Origin: Caryophanales bacterium UBA4100
GTDB lineage: Bacteria > Bacillota > Bacilli > Paenibacillales > UBA4045
Length of the DNA stretch: 14,681 nt
Reading direction: 5' to 3'
NCBI GenBank assembly: GCA_002383285.1
Contig: DFXU01000052.1
Span: 1-14,681 of the forward strand
The notes beneath the pieces are model-generated. The model was not told the DNA's origin and made no database searches. It saw nothing but the letters and a program-made list of their open reading frames with translations. Made by a program: the position numbers and the translations under genes. Positions 7,673 to 14,169 of this stretch are shown piece by piece (positions within the stretch are counted from its first letter, which is position 1; every line of letters begins with the position of its first letter).

Positions 7673-8467
7673 TTGAAATACAAGTTAATTGCTTTAGACG
7701 TGGACGGTACATTAATTAATAACGAATATCAGATTACAGAAGCGACCCGGAAGACAATAAGCGATGTTCATAAGCAGGGTGCACACATCGTTCTTTGTAC
7801 CGGTAGAGGTCCAACCTCGACATTGCCTTTACTTGAGCTGCTTAATCTTGAAGGCACTGTAATCACGCATAATGGTGCTGCAACTGTGGAATCGGTTGGT
7901 TCGAGGCTCATTCATCAATTTGGATTTCGTATGAATGATTTGCGACCATTCGTTGAATATTGCCGAGAGAGAAAGATCCACTTTGACGTAAACACTGCTT
8001 TCGTGCATTACCTAGAGCACCTAACGGATGTCGAACGGGAGATGTATGAGAAATACCTTGTTAATCCAAGGCAGATTGATGATGTAATGAGCTTGGAAGA
8101 TGAGGTTGTAAAAATATCAGTTTTCGCAGAAGGTGAAGTATTGGATCAACTCACACTGGATTGGCCGCGGATGGGTCATCCTATGTTCAAGATTATTCGC
8201 AGCGGTGAATTCTTCATTGATGTTATGCACCATGAGGCGAATAAGGGTAATGCATTACGATCCTTAGCAAACGACTGGGGAATCAATGCACAGGAGATAT
8301 TAGCGATTGGTAATTACTATAACGATGTGGAGATGCTTGAATTTGCTGGGCTAGGGATTGCAATGGATAATTCTCCAGAGGATATGAAGCGTGATGCGGA
8401 TGCTGTAACGTCATCCAATGATGAAGAAGGAGTTCATCTAGCACTTCAGCAATATTGTCTTGCTTAG
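7673..8467 (+). CDS. Cof-type HAD-IIB family phosphatase
   Basis: A 264-residue HAD phosphatase of the Cof/YkrA/YwpJ type, which remove phosphate from small sugar or nucleotide substrates; the substrate is not readable here. Motif I is LDVDGTL with nucleophile D9 and acid/base D11; motif II is LCTGR; the motif III Lys is in EANKGNAL; motif IV is AIGNYYNDVEML, where the usual GD is GN while the second Asp (ND) is kept. The type IIB cap lies between motifs II and III. I choose TTG 7673: AAGGGAG at 7656-7662 is 10 nt away, and homologs start (M)KYKLIALDVDGT. The GTG at 7664 overlaps the previous stop but has almost no spacing from that site. It lies 5 nt after the pseudouridine synthase gene. 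Confidence 0.9.
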   Translation: MKYKLIALDVDGTLINNEYQITEATRKTISDVHKQGAHIVLCTGRGPTSTLPLLELLNLEGTVITHNGAATVESVGSRLIHQFGFRMNDLRPFVEYCRERKIHFDVNTAFVHYLEHLTDVEREMYEKYLVNPRQIDDVMSLEDEVVKISVFAEGEVLDQLTLDWPRMGHPMFKIIRSGEFFIDVMHHEANKGNALRSLANDWGINAQEILAIGNYYNDVEMLEFAGLGIAMDNSPEDMKRDADAVTSSNDEEGVHLALQQYCLA

Positions 8468-8551
8468 CCTATTCATGTGGATACTTCTTGTGTAATGGGA
8501 CAATCTATGATGGAAGATCATAGTTCTAACATAACGGAGGGAGACATAACA

Positions 8552-9631
8552 ATGGCCCATATTGTCCTAAGACCCGAGTTTCGAACCGCTGGTGGAGAAG
8601 TGAATGATCTTGAACTGAATGGTAAATATGCGGGGACGGTCACACTCACTTATAGGGAGAGGGATCGATTAATCGGTTCCATTCAGCTTGATAAGGCAAT
8701 TCTATCCCATAAAGACAAGGAAGAGGTTGTGAAGTGGGCTGATGATTATGTACACTCACTTGCTGACGCGCTTCGGGTGGAAGAATGTGAGGTATTAGTC
8801 ACGTATGCGAAGTTCGATCATATCATTACTGGCTTTGATGTCGATCTTGAAGAGGTCCTAGATAGTGAGATCGATGATGATATGTATGAGGGTGCGATTG
8901 ATGATTCGAGCTTAGTGGATATTATCGATCCTGGTGATCGGGATGAAGTTACGATGAGCGAATATAGTGGAGTAAAGCCCATTCGCTTCGAGCTTGTTAT
9001 TGTTGGTGAGGATGAGAATCGAATCGAGTATCACATTTATGGAAAGAAGAAAGCATGGCTTGCAGAGGCTATGTTCATGATCGAGGAAAGCGAAGTTTTC
9101 GGAGAGGTTAACTGGATGGTTAAGCCAAGTGATGATGAGATTGAGGCTGCTGCAGATCTTATCGTATCCGACTTCGACGATGATGCGATTGATTCCTTCC
9201 AAATTGAGATGAAGTATCAAGGGGTTACTCTGGAGTCGATCGAATTAACGCATGAGGATATGTTAGCCTTAGAGAATCGGTGGGAGCATGATGAGGAAGA
9301 TCAGGAGACTGTTAGCCGCAGTTGGGGAGGCGATCGACAATTCTCCGCTGTACTCATTCGAGATGATGCTGACGCACTTACGTATGACATATTCGAGCGA
9401 TCTCAGGAGGGACCAGCGGTTGGTCGAGCTACAGTCGATATATCTCATCGCCGTCTGACCGGCTTTATAGAATTCCGTGAGCCTACTCGTTCGATTGATC
9501 GGGAGAGTATTGCCACTACATTACTGCGTGAGCTAGATAAAGAGAAAAGTTATGAATCGTTGAATTTAACGATGCTTCATCAGAACAAGCGGATTGAGGA
9601 TATCCTCTTCGAGAATGATACGATACATTGA
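8552..9631 (+). CDS. Acidic protein with three tandem divergent repeats, function unknown
   Basis: A 359-residue soluble protein that I do not recognise. It is very acidic (clusters such as SEIDDDMYEGAIDD and SDFDDDAID). It holds three divergent repeats of about 90-100 residues, near 1-115, 140-250 and 260-359. Each has a beta-rich half ending in a G-(S/E/F)-(I/V)-x turn (LIGSIQL, VFGEVNW, LTGFIEF), a helix (EEVVKWADDYVHSL, IEAAADLIVSDF, ESIATTLLRELD) and a last strand such as EIEMKYQGVTLESI or NLTMLHQNKRIEDI. There is no signal peptide, membrane span or Cys motif. ATG 8552 is chosen because GGAGGGAG (8536-8543) is 8 nt away; an in-frame ATG at 8477 has no such site. It follows the HAD gene by 84 nt and is closed by the terminator at 9696-9737. 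It may be lineage-restricted. Confidence 0.8.
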   Translation: MAHIVLRPEFRTAGGEVNDLELNGKYAGTVTLTYRERDRLIGSIQLDKAILSHKDKEEVVKWADDYVHSLADALRVEECEVLVTYAKFDHIITGFDVDLEEVLDSEIDDDMYEGAIDDSSLVDIIDPGDRDEVTMSEYSGVKPIRFELVIVGEDENRIEYHIYGKKKAWLAEAMFMIEESEVFGEVNWMVKPSDDEIEAAADLIVSDFDDDAIDSFQIEMKYQGVTLESIELTHEDMLALENRWEHDEEDQETVSRSWGGDRQFSAVLIRDDADALTYDIFERSQEGPAVGRATVDISHRRLTGFIEFREPTRSIDRESIATTLLRELDKEKSYESLNLTMLHQNKRIEDILFENDTIH

Positions 9632-9695
9632 GTGGTGAAGCAGCTGCTTGAATGTGTTGAGTGTATCGAGCAAGTTGCAGCAGCGCTTCAAAGAT

Positions 9696-9737
9696 AACTG
9701 GCTGTAGGGTGGATTTTTCGCTCTGCAGCCAGTTTTT
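9696..9737 (+). terminator. Intrinsic terminator after the triple-repeat gene
   Basis: AACTGGCTGTAG pairs with CTGCAGCCAG(TT) across a loop of about 15 nt, with one G-U pair, followed directly by TTTTT at 9733-9737. It closes the 5429-9631 transcription unit. Confidence 0.85.
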
Positions 9738-9843
9738 CTGTACTACAATAATAATTCGAAAAATCACCTTGCATTAATCTGGTAACGTATTGTGAAATGA
9801 GAGATAATGTAGAAAAGAAACGAACGAGGAAGAAGTAGGGGGA

Positions 9844-10125
9844 ATGACAAGGGTGATCTATACACAGAAGGAATTGGCACATCTGATATTCTTGGCTGGT
9901 GTTGTCAGGGATGGGAATAAGAAGGGGCTCATGGAAGAGACGATTCAATGCTTGCTATACATAGTTAAATCATTACCCGAGGTGGATTTGCCTGAAGGTG
10001 TGGTCCAGCATATCGAGGCATTAACGGAGAAGCTAGAATGGGAATTACGTGGAGAGAATGACCGGTTACATGAAATTCAACATAACTTATCTCACCCATT
10101 CGAGCGCAAGCCCGTAGATTCGTGA
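9844..10125 (+). CDS. Small hypothetical protein
   Basis: A 93-residue protein that I do not recognise, mostly helical by eye, with no signal peptide, membrane span or metal motif. The N-terminal half (YTQKELAHLIFLAGVVRDGNKKGLMEETIQCLLYIVKSLPE) looks like two amphipathic helices, and the C-terminal half is charged. The start is uncertain: AGGGGG at 9837-9842 is only 1 nt from ATG 9844 but 10 nt from an in-frame GTG at 9853, while GAGGA at 9826-9830 is 13 nt from the ATG. It lies between the terminator at 9737 and the queD promoter, so it may be its own unit or read through into queDEC. Function is unknown. Confidence 0.7.
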   Translation: MTRVIYTQKELAHLIFLAGVVRDGNKKGLMEETIQCLLYIVKSLPEVDLPEGVVQHIEALTEKLEWELRGENDRLHEIQHNLSHPFERKPVDS

Positions 10126-10131
10126 TATAAT
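10123..10131 (+). promoter_or_regulatory. Extended -10 promoter of queDEC
   Basis: TGATATAAT at 10123-10131 is a TGN-TATAAT extended -10 with a perfect hexamer. No good -35 is seen, as is common for extended -10 promoters. The start of transcription would fall near 10138, leaving a leader under 30 nt, too short for a preQ1 riboswitch. It overlaps the stop region of the upstream gene. Confidence 0.55.
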
Positions 10132-10166
10132 AATATACTGAAAACGGGTACAGAGGAGATACAGGA

Positions 10167-10634
10167 ATGAGCTTTCACATACCGGACAAAGTACAGAAGA
10201 TTGGACAGGACATTCAGCCTGATCAGTTAAGATATCACGACAAGGTCGTACAGGTGTCGAAGGAATTCACATTTGATAGTGCACATCACCTTCATTGTTA
10301 TGAGGGGAAATGTAAGAATCTTCATGGGCACACGTATAAGCTGCAGGTAATTATGTCAGGCAAGGTAGACGAGCGCGGACTTACAATTGATTTTGGAGAT
10401 ATGAAAAGAATTACCAAGGAACGGGTTATCGATCGATTGGATCATCGTTATCTGAATGAAGTATTGCCTCCTATGAATACGACTGCCGAGAACATGGTTG
10501 TGTGGATATATGAACAAATTCAGCTAGCTTTAGATGAAGAGGGCTGGCTGCCACGTATACAATTAGACGAGCTGCGTTTGTGGGAGACACCTACTAGCTA
10601 TGCAAGGGTAACGCGTCAGATGATGGAGGCATAA
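10167..10634 (+). CDS. queD: 6-carboxy-5,6,7,8-tetrahydropterin synthase QueD
   Basis: Converts 7,8-dihydroneopterin triphosphate to 6-carboxytetrahydropterin, the first committed step of preQ0/queuosine synthesis. The 155 residues carry the zinc His set, H40 in FDSAHHLH and H53/H55 in LHGHTY, with catalytic C49 four residues before H53. The LDHRYLN motif supplies the Asp-His pair, and WETPTS near the C-terminus supplies the conserved Glu. An N-terminal extension of about 28 residues precedes the core compared with the 121-residue E. coli enzyme. ATG 10167 has AGAGGAGA upstream with good spacing. It is the first gene of queD-queE-queC and sits 3 nt before queE. Confidence 0.95.
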   Translation: MSFHIPDKVQKIGQDIQPDQLRYHDKVVQVSKEFTFDSAHHLHCYEGKCKNLHGHTYKLQVIMSGKVDERGLTIDFGDMKRITKERVIDRLDHRYLNEVLPPMNTTAENMVVWIYEQIQLALDEEGWLPRIQLDELRLWETPTSYARVTRQMMEA

Positions 10635-10637
10635 ACC

Positions 10638-11324
10638 ATGAACGGAAGTATTCGTCTACCGATGGTAGAAATTTTTGAAACCGTCGAGGGTGAAGGCACT
10701 CAAGCGGGATTTCCCACGATCTTCGTTCGTTTATTCGGATGTAATCTTCGTTGTGTTTGGTGTGATACCAAGTATAGCTACCCCCCCATTGATGCGGAGC
10801 GCACAATGACGATCGATGAGATTGTGGCAGAGGTGAATCAGTATAAATCCACGAGGATATGCCTAACAGGTGGAGAACCATTATTGTATGGGGAGCACTC
10901 TCTTGTGTTAATAGAAGCATTGGTTACAGGTGTAGACCGACTCGTTGATCTTCATATAGAGACGAACGGTGCTATTGATTTAGCCCCCTTCATGAGTCGA
11001 ATTCACTCACCTAAAGTACGGTATGTGATGGATTACAAGCTTATTGGCTCCAATGAGGGCGGACAGATGAAGCTGACAAATCTAGATATTCTTCGTTCTT
11101 GTGATGAGCTTAAATTCGTAATTGCATCTGATGAGGATTTCATAGAAGCCAAACAAGTGCTGGAGCAATATCCAACTCGAGCCCTAGCCTTATTCAGTCC
11201 AGTCTGGGAGAGCATGAAGCCGGAACGGCTAGTGCAGCTATTGCTAGAGCATGGATTATCTCATGTTAAGCTGAATTTACAATTGCATAAGATTATATGG
11301 GACCCAGCTACTCGGGGTGTTTAG
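10638..11324 (+). CDS. queE: 7-carboxy-7-deazaguanine synthase QueE (radical SAM)
   Basis: Radical-SAM enzyme that rearranges 6-carboxytetrahydropterin to 7-carboxy-7-deazaguanine. The 228 residues have the cluster motif as CX3CX2C (C35, C39, C42 in GCNLRCVWCDT), the substrate/SAM motif VEGEGTQAG at 16-24, and the glycine-rich TGGEP at 77-81. The CX3CX2C form matches the Bacillus-type QueE rather than the CX14CX2C variant. ATG 10638 has GGAGG at 10624-10628, inside the queD end. It is followed by queC with 21 nt between the stop and the ATG. Confidence 0.95.
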   Translation: MNGSIRLPMVEIFETVEGEGTQAGFPTIFVRLFGCNLRCVWCDTKYSYPPIDAERTMTIDEIVAEVNQYKSTRICLTGGEPLLYGEHSLVLIEALVTGVDRLVDLHIETNGAIDLAPFMSRIHSPKVRYVMDYKLIGSNEGGQMKLTNLDILRSCDELKFVIASDEDFIEAKQVLEQYPTRALALFSPVWESMKPERLVQLLLEHGLSHVKLNLQLHKIIWDPATRGV

Positions 11325-11345
11325 GTGTGGAGAGGAGAGATGAAT

Positions 11346-12062
11346 ATGAAGAAAGCAGTTATCATTCTTAGTGGTGGTCTAGATAGTACAACCTGTATGG
11401 GTATAGCGGCTGAAGCAGGTTATTCGTTATATCCTCTTACGTTTGACTATGGACAGCGTCATCGTATTGAATTATTGAATGCGCAGAAGGTAGCTGATCA
11501 TTATTGTGTAGGGGATAAGTTGAAGTTAATCACTCTTCCATTCTTAAGGGATTTCGGCGGAAGTGCACTAACAGATGATCAGATTGCTGTACCGCATATG
11601 GACGCGCCTCAAGGTAACGGTTACACGGAAGGTAAGATGATGCTTGATGTGAATGAGGATATACCGGTAACCTATGTGCCTGGTCGGAATTTATTGTTCC
11701 TCTCAATCGCAACCTCATATGCGGAGGCGATTGGTGCTGAGGCTATATATATTGGTGTGAACGCTCTCGATTATAGCGGTTATCCAGATTGTCGTCCTGA
11801 CTTTATTGACAAGGTCAATGAGGTAATTACTCTAGCTACCAAGGTTGGTGTGCAAGGCGGATCTATTCGAATTCAGACACCACTCATCCATATGACGAAA
11901 GCGGATATTATCAGAGAGGGTCTGCGATTAGAGGTACCCTATGCCCTAACCACATCCTGTTATAATGGTGGGACGAAGGCTTGTGGAGAATGTGACAGCT
12001 GCGTGCTTAGACTTAGGGGTTTTGCTGAAGCAGACGCAGTTGATCCGATTATCTATTTATAG
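11346..12062 (+). CDS. queC: 7-cyano-7-deazaguanine synthase QueC
   Basis: ATP-dependent enzyme that amidates and dehydrates 7-carboxy-7-deazaguanine to preQ0 (7-cyano-7-deazaguanine). The 238 residues start with the PP-loop SGGLDS (9-14), followed by TFDYGQRH and YVPGRN. Four C-terminal Cys (C205, C213, C216, C219 in CGECDSC) are the expected zinc site. ATG 11346 is chosen over ATG 11340 and GTG 11325 because AGGAG at 11333-11337 is 8 nt from it. Its last 6 nt overlap the convergent XRE gene. queF, which would reduce preQ0 to preQ1, is not in the window. Confidence 0.95.
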   Translation: MKKAVIILSGGLDSTTCMGIAAEAGYSLYPLTFDYGQRHRIELLNAQKVADHYCVGDKLKLITLPFLRDFGGSALTDDQIAVPHMDAPQGNGYTEGKMMLDVNEDIPVTYVPGRNLLFLSIATSYAEAIGAEAIYIGVNALDYSGYPDCRPDFIDKVNEVITLATKVGVQGGSIRIQTPLIHMTKADIIREGLRLEVPYALTTSCYNGGTKACGECDSCVLRLRGFAEADAVDPIIYL

Positions 12063-12422
12063 CTCGCGACTGAACATCACGGTAAGCATACGCTCAATCC
12101 ACTGAACATCTTGCTCAGATAATACTTTTCCATCCAAGGCCACTTGATACTCTCGTAGAATGACGCGGAGATTAAGTGGTTTTTTGTTCTGCTCTTGAGC
12201 TAAGGGCTCAACATCTAAGTATCCAGCAAGTTGCATCAATTGCGAATAGGAGCTCTCAAGACCTTCTGATAGCTTCTGAAGGATATCTGGTGAAGGTGTC
12301 CCGCGTTGACCACTCTCCAGTTGAGAGATGTAAGCGGCAGATACCCCTGAACGTCCGGCAACCTCTCTTATTGTGAATCCCCGTTGCTTGCGAAGCCCCT
12401 TTAATTGTTCGTAGAAAAGCAT
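12057..12422 (-). CDS. XRE-family HTH transcriptional regulator
   Basis: A 121-residue cytoplasmic DNA-binding protein. An HTH_3/XRE domain spans about residues 5-63 (LKGLRKQRGFTIREVAGRSGVSAAYISQLESG), with SAAYISQLE as recognition helix. The 55-residue C-terminal part (REYQVALDGKVLSEQDVQWIERML) may be for dimerisation or ligand sensing. ATG at 12422 has GGAGG 5 nt upstream (12432-12428 on the minus strand). It is divergent from the second XRE gene at 12639, convergent with queC (6-nt overlap), and its upstream region carries two tandem 10-bp repeats, suggesting autoregulation. The target is unknown. Confidence 0.88.
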   Translation of the reverse strand: MLFYEQLKGLRKQRGFTIREVAGRSGVSAAYISQLESGQRGTPSPDILQKLSEGLESSYSQLMQLAGYLDVEPLAQEQNKKPLNLRVILREYQVALDGKVLSEQDVQWIERMLTVMFSREL

Positions 12423-12444
12423 ATGATCCTCCCAGACAAGAAAT

Positions 12445-12464
12445 TTTAGTTAACTTTAGTGAAC
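12445..12464. promoter_or_regulatory. Tandem 10-bp direct repeat, candidate XRE operator
   Basis: TTTAGTTAAC (12445-12454) is followed directly by TTTAGTGAAC (12455-12464), 9 of 10 identical. A third partial copy, TAGTGAAT, lies at 12489-12496, about three helical turns from the second. The block starts 22 bp upstream of the XRE start codon, close to where its promoter should lie. A regulator site is an inference. Confidence 0.5.
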
Positions 12465-12540
12465 AATAATATCATATCATGCGAATAATAGTGAATTCAA
12501 GAAGATGAGAAAGAGTTTGTTCTATAAAAAATAACAATAG

Positions 12541-12582
12541 TTATCAATTATGGTTGCGTTGGCAAATAATTATTGATAAAAT
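12541..12582 (+). promoter_or_regulatory. Promoter with flanking inverted repeat for small XRE gene
   Basis: TTGCGT (12554-12559), a 17-bp spacer and TAAAAT (12577-12582) make a plausible SigmaA promoter. TTATCAAT at 12541-12548 and its exact inverse ATTGATAA at 12572-12579 flank it, with arm centres 31 bp apart; the right arm overlaps the -10. This is a typical operator layout. Confidence 0.5.
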
Positions 12583-12638
12583 GAATTACGTAATGGGAAC
12601 AAAATGAGAACATGGGATAAATACTTGGGGGGCCTCAT

Positions 12639-12845
12639 ATGAAGATAATAGCTAAGAGAGATATATTTACACGGTCAAGAATAATAAAGGGTTTATCCCA
12701 GAGAGAGCTTGCTCGCAGGTCTGACTTAAGTCATGCTTATATAAGCATGATTGAACGTGGGGAGAAGTCAGTAGGACCTGCTACCGCTAAACGCCTTTGC
12801 GAATTATTAGAGAAGCAGGTAGAAGAATTATTCAATATTGAGTGA
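12639..12845 (+). CDS. Small XRE-family HTH protein
   Basis: A 68-residue protein that is almost only a helix-turn-helix: SRIIKGLSQRELARRSDLSHAYISMIERGEKSVGPATAKRLCELLEKQVEELF. Its recognition helix SHAYISMIE resembles SAAYISQLE of the divergent XRE protein, so the two may bind related sites. It has no sensing domain, like Cro-type or plasmid/ICE-type small regulators. ATG 12639 follows GGGGGG (12627-12632) with 6 nt spacing. It ends 19 nt before the convergent GGDEF gene, and no terminator is visible between them. Confidence 0.85.
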   Translation: MKIIAKRDIFTRSRIIKGLSQRELARRSDLSHAYISMIERGEKSVGPATAKRLCELLEKQVEELFNIE

Positions 12846-12864
12846 ATAGGAGGCAGGAAGCAGT

Positions 12865-14010
12865 TTATTGTGCTGGGTAGGCTGTAATTTTGTTCTTTCC
12901 AGTTTTCTTAGATTGATACATGGCCATATCTGCTTGCTCGATTAATTCCTGTGGAGAGATTGGTTTCCGATATTTGCTATAGCCAATACTAACTGTAACG
13001 CCTGTCTCAGCTTCAACTCGACGACGAATCCTTTCGGCTACGTTCTCAACACGAAGAGAGGTATCTGTGAGTAACATGACCAGCTCTTCCCCACCATATC
13101 GGCCAGCAATACCAATGTTCTCACTTTCCTCCATCATTATTATTGCGACCTTCTTAAGGACTGTATCACCCATCTGGTGACCTTTCTTATCATTCAATTT
13201 CTTGAAATTGTCGATATCACAGAAAATTATTGATATACGCTCTCCTCGATTAATAAATTCCGCTACCCGATTGAAGAAATAATGACGGTTATATAAACTA
13301 GTTAACCCATCCTTAATAGAGGAATCGTAGATAGCTTGGAGTAGCTCGACAACTCTATCGAATATTATAATAAAGAGAATAATATAGAACAAGATCGGCG
13401 CGACATTCTCGATGAGCAATAAAGTGGACTTTTGTTCATTGAGAATATAATGGTTAATGATCCTTGAAAGTTGTGTGACAAAATAGATCGATAACGCAAT
13501 TTGATACTTCAATCGTTGACCAATATGTGGCATTACAATATAGAAACCGAGAAAGGTTAAGAGAAGCAGATATATCTCAATCCAGATATTCTGGAAGCGT
13601 AAGAAATTCATACTCGGATCGGATTGGTTCATGACAAGGAAGTATCGCACGAGTCCAATGATGATACCTATGGAAACTAATGTTAGAAAGTAGGTGTATT
13701 CTTTGAATTTGGAGGCATTATATAGCTGGTAGATCCCCATATTGATTAGTATAAAGGCAAGCACCTGGAGGAACTGTGCCAGATATTCGGTAGATTCGAG
13801 ATCGGTGCCATTATTGAATGCAAAGATAATTAACAGGATATATTGCATGATTATAATAGCTAACGAGATGGTTAGGGAGAAGTAGGCTTTCTTACGGCGA
13901 CTCAAAAATAATCTTAATGTAATAATCAACATTAAGCTTAAGATAAGTATAGTAGAAGCGTAGGAATAGATGTATCCGGCTTTGCCCAAGAACATATGAG
14001 AGATTTCCAT
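12865..14010 (-). CDS. Membrane GGDEF diguanylate cyclase
   Basis: A 381-residue protein with about seven hydrophobic spans in residues 15-220, then a GGDEF domain (about 234-378). I see DGLTSLYNRHYF (234-245), CDIDNFKKLND, and the active motif GGEEL (306-310), an accepted GGEEF-type variant, so it probably makes cyclic di-GMP from two GTP. The inhibitory I-site RxxD normally before GGEEF is absent: the aligned stretch is ENIGIAGRY, with E and G in place of R and D, so product inhibition should be weak. The membrane part does not look like MHYT or a periplasmic CACHE domain. ATG 14010 has AGGAG 6 nt upstream. No EAL domain is attached. Confidence 0.9.
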   Translation of the reverse strand: MEISHMFLGKAGYIYSYASTILILSLMLIITLRLFLSRRKKAYFSLTISLAIIIMQYILLIIFAFNNGTDLESTEYLAQFLQVLAFILINMGIYQLYNASKFKEYTYFLTLVSIGIIIGLVRYFLVMNQSDPSMNFLRFQNIWIEIYLLLLTFLGFYIVMPHIGQRLKYQIALSIYFVTQLSRIINHYILNEQKSTLLLIENVAPILFYIILFIIIFDRVVELLQAIYDSSIKDGLTSLYNRHYFFNRVAEFINRGERISIIFCDIDNFKKLNDKKGHQMGDTVLKKVAIIMMEESENIGIAGRYGGEELVMLLTDTSLRVENVAERIRRRVEAETGVTVSIGYSKYRKPISPQELIEQADMAMYQSKKTGKNKITAYPAQ

Positions 14011-14011
14011 G

Positions 14012-14028
14012 AAACACTCCTAGTGTTT
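14012..14028 (-). promoter_or_regulatory. Hairpin over the GGDEF ribosome binding site
   Basis: AAACACT and AGTGTTT form a perfect 7-bp stem with a 3-nt loop. On the minus strand the loop and adjacent stem base pairs contain the AGGAG ribosome site of the GGDEF gene, so folding could hide it. The stem has only two G-C pairs, so it would be weak. This is seen in the sequence; a control role is inference. Confidence 0.45.
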
Positions 14029-14051
14029 GAGTAGTAGTGATGACTTGTACC

Positions 14052-14060
14052 ATTATACCA
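14052..14060 (-). promoter_or_regulatory. Extended -10 promoter for the GGDEF gene
   Basis: On the minus strand, TGGTATAAT is a TGN extended -10 with a perfect hexamer. No strong -35 is seen (TTTATC at 18 bp, about 3/6). It lies about 42 nt upstream of the start codon. Confidence 0.6.
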
Positions 14061-14169
14061 GATTCATACAATAAGGATAAAGAATTTCTAAATCCATACT
14101 GGCTTTCAATTCCTCTATATAATAAGGTAAAATAGGAGTGAGAATACAGATGGAAAGTAGGTATTGTTA

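Noticed and set aside
8284..8360. HAD motif IV GN instead of GD as a sign of an inactive phosphatase
   Set aside because: The second Asp (ND) and the other motifs are intact, and I recall similar GNYYND forms in related HAD proteins, so loss of activity is not supported.
8505..8523. CTATGAT/ATCATAG hairpin between the HAD and triple-repeat genes as a terminator
   Set aside because: The 7-bp stem has few G-C pairs and no T-tract follows; the next gene has its own strong ribosome site, so read-through is likely.
8912..9220. 102-codon minus-strand ORF inside the triple-repeat gene
   Set aside because: The plus-strand frame has a good ribosome site and repeat structure; the antisense ORF has neither.
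10126..10166. PreQ1 riboswitch before queD
   Set aside because: The leader after the -10 is under 30 nt and has no aptamer-like hairpin with the A-rich tail.
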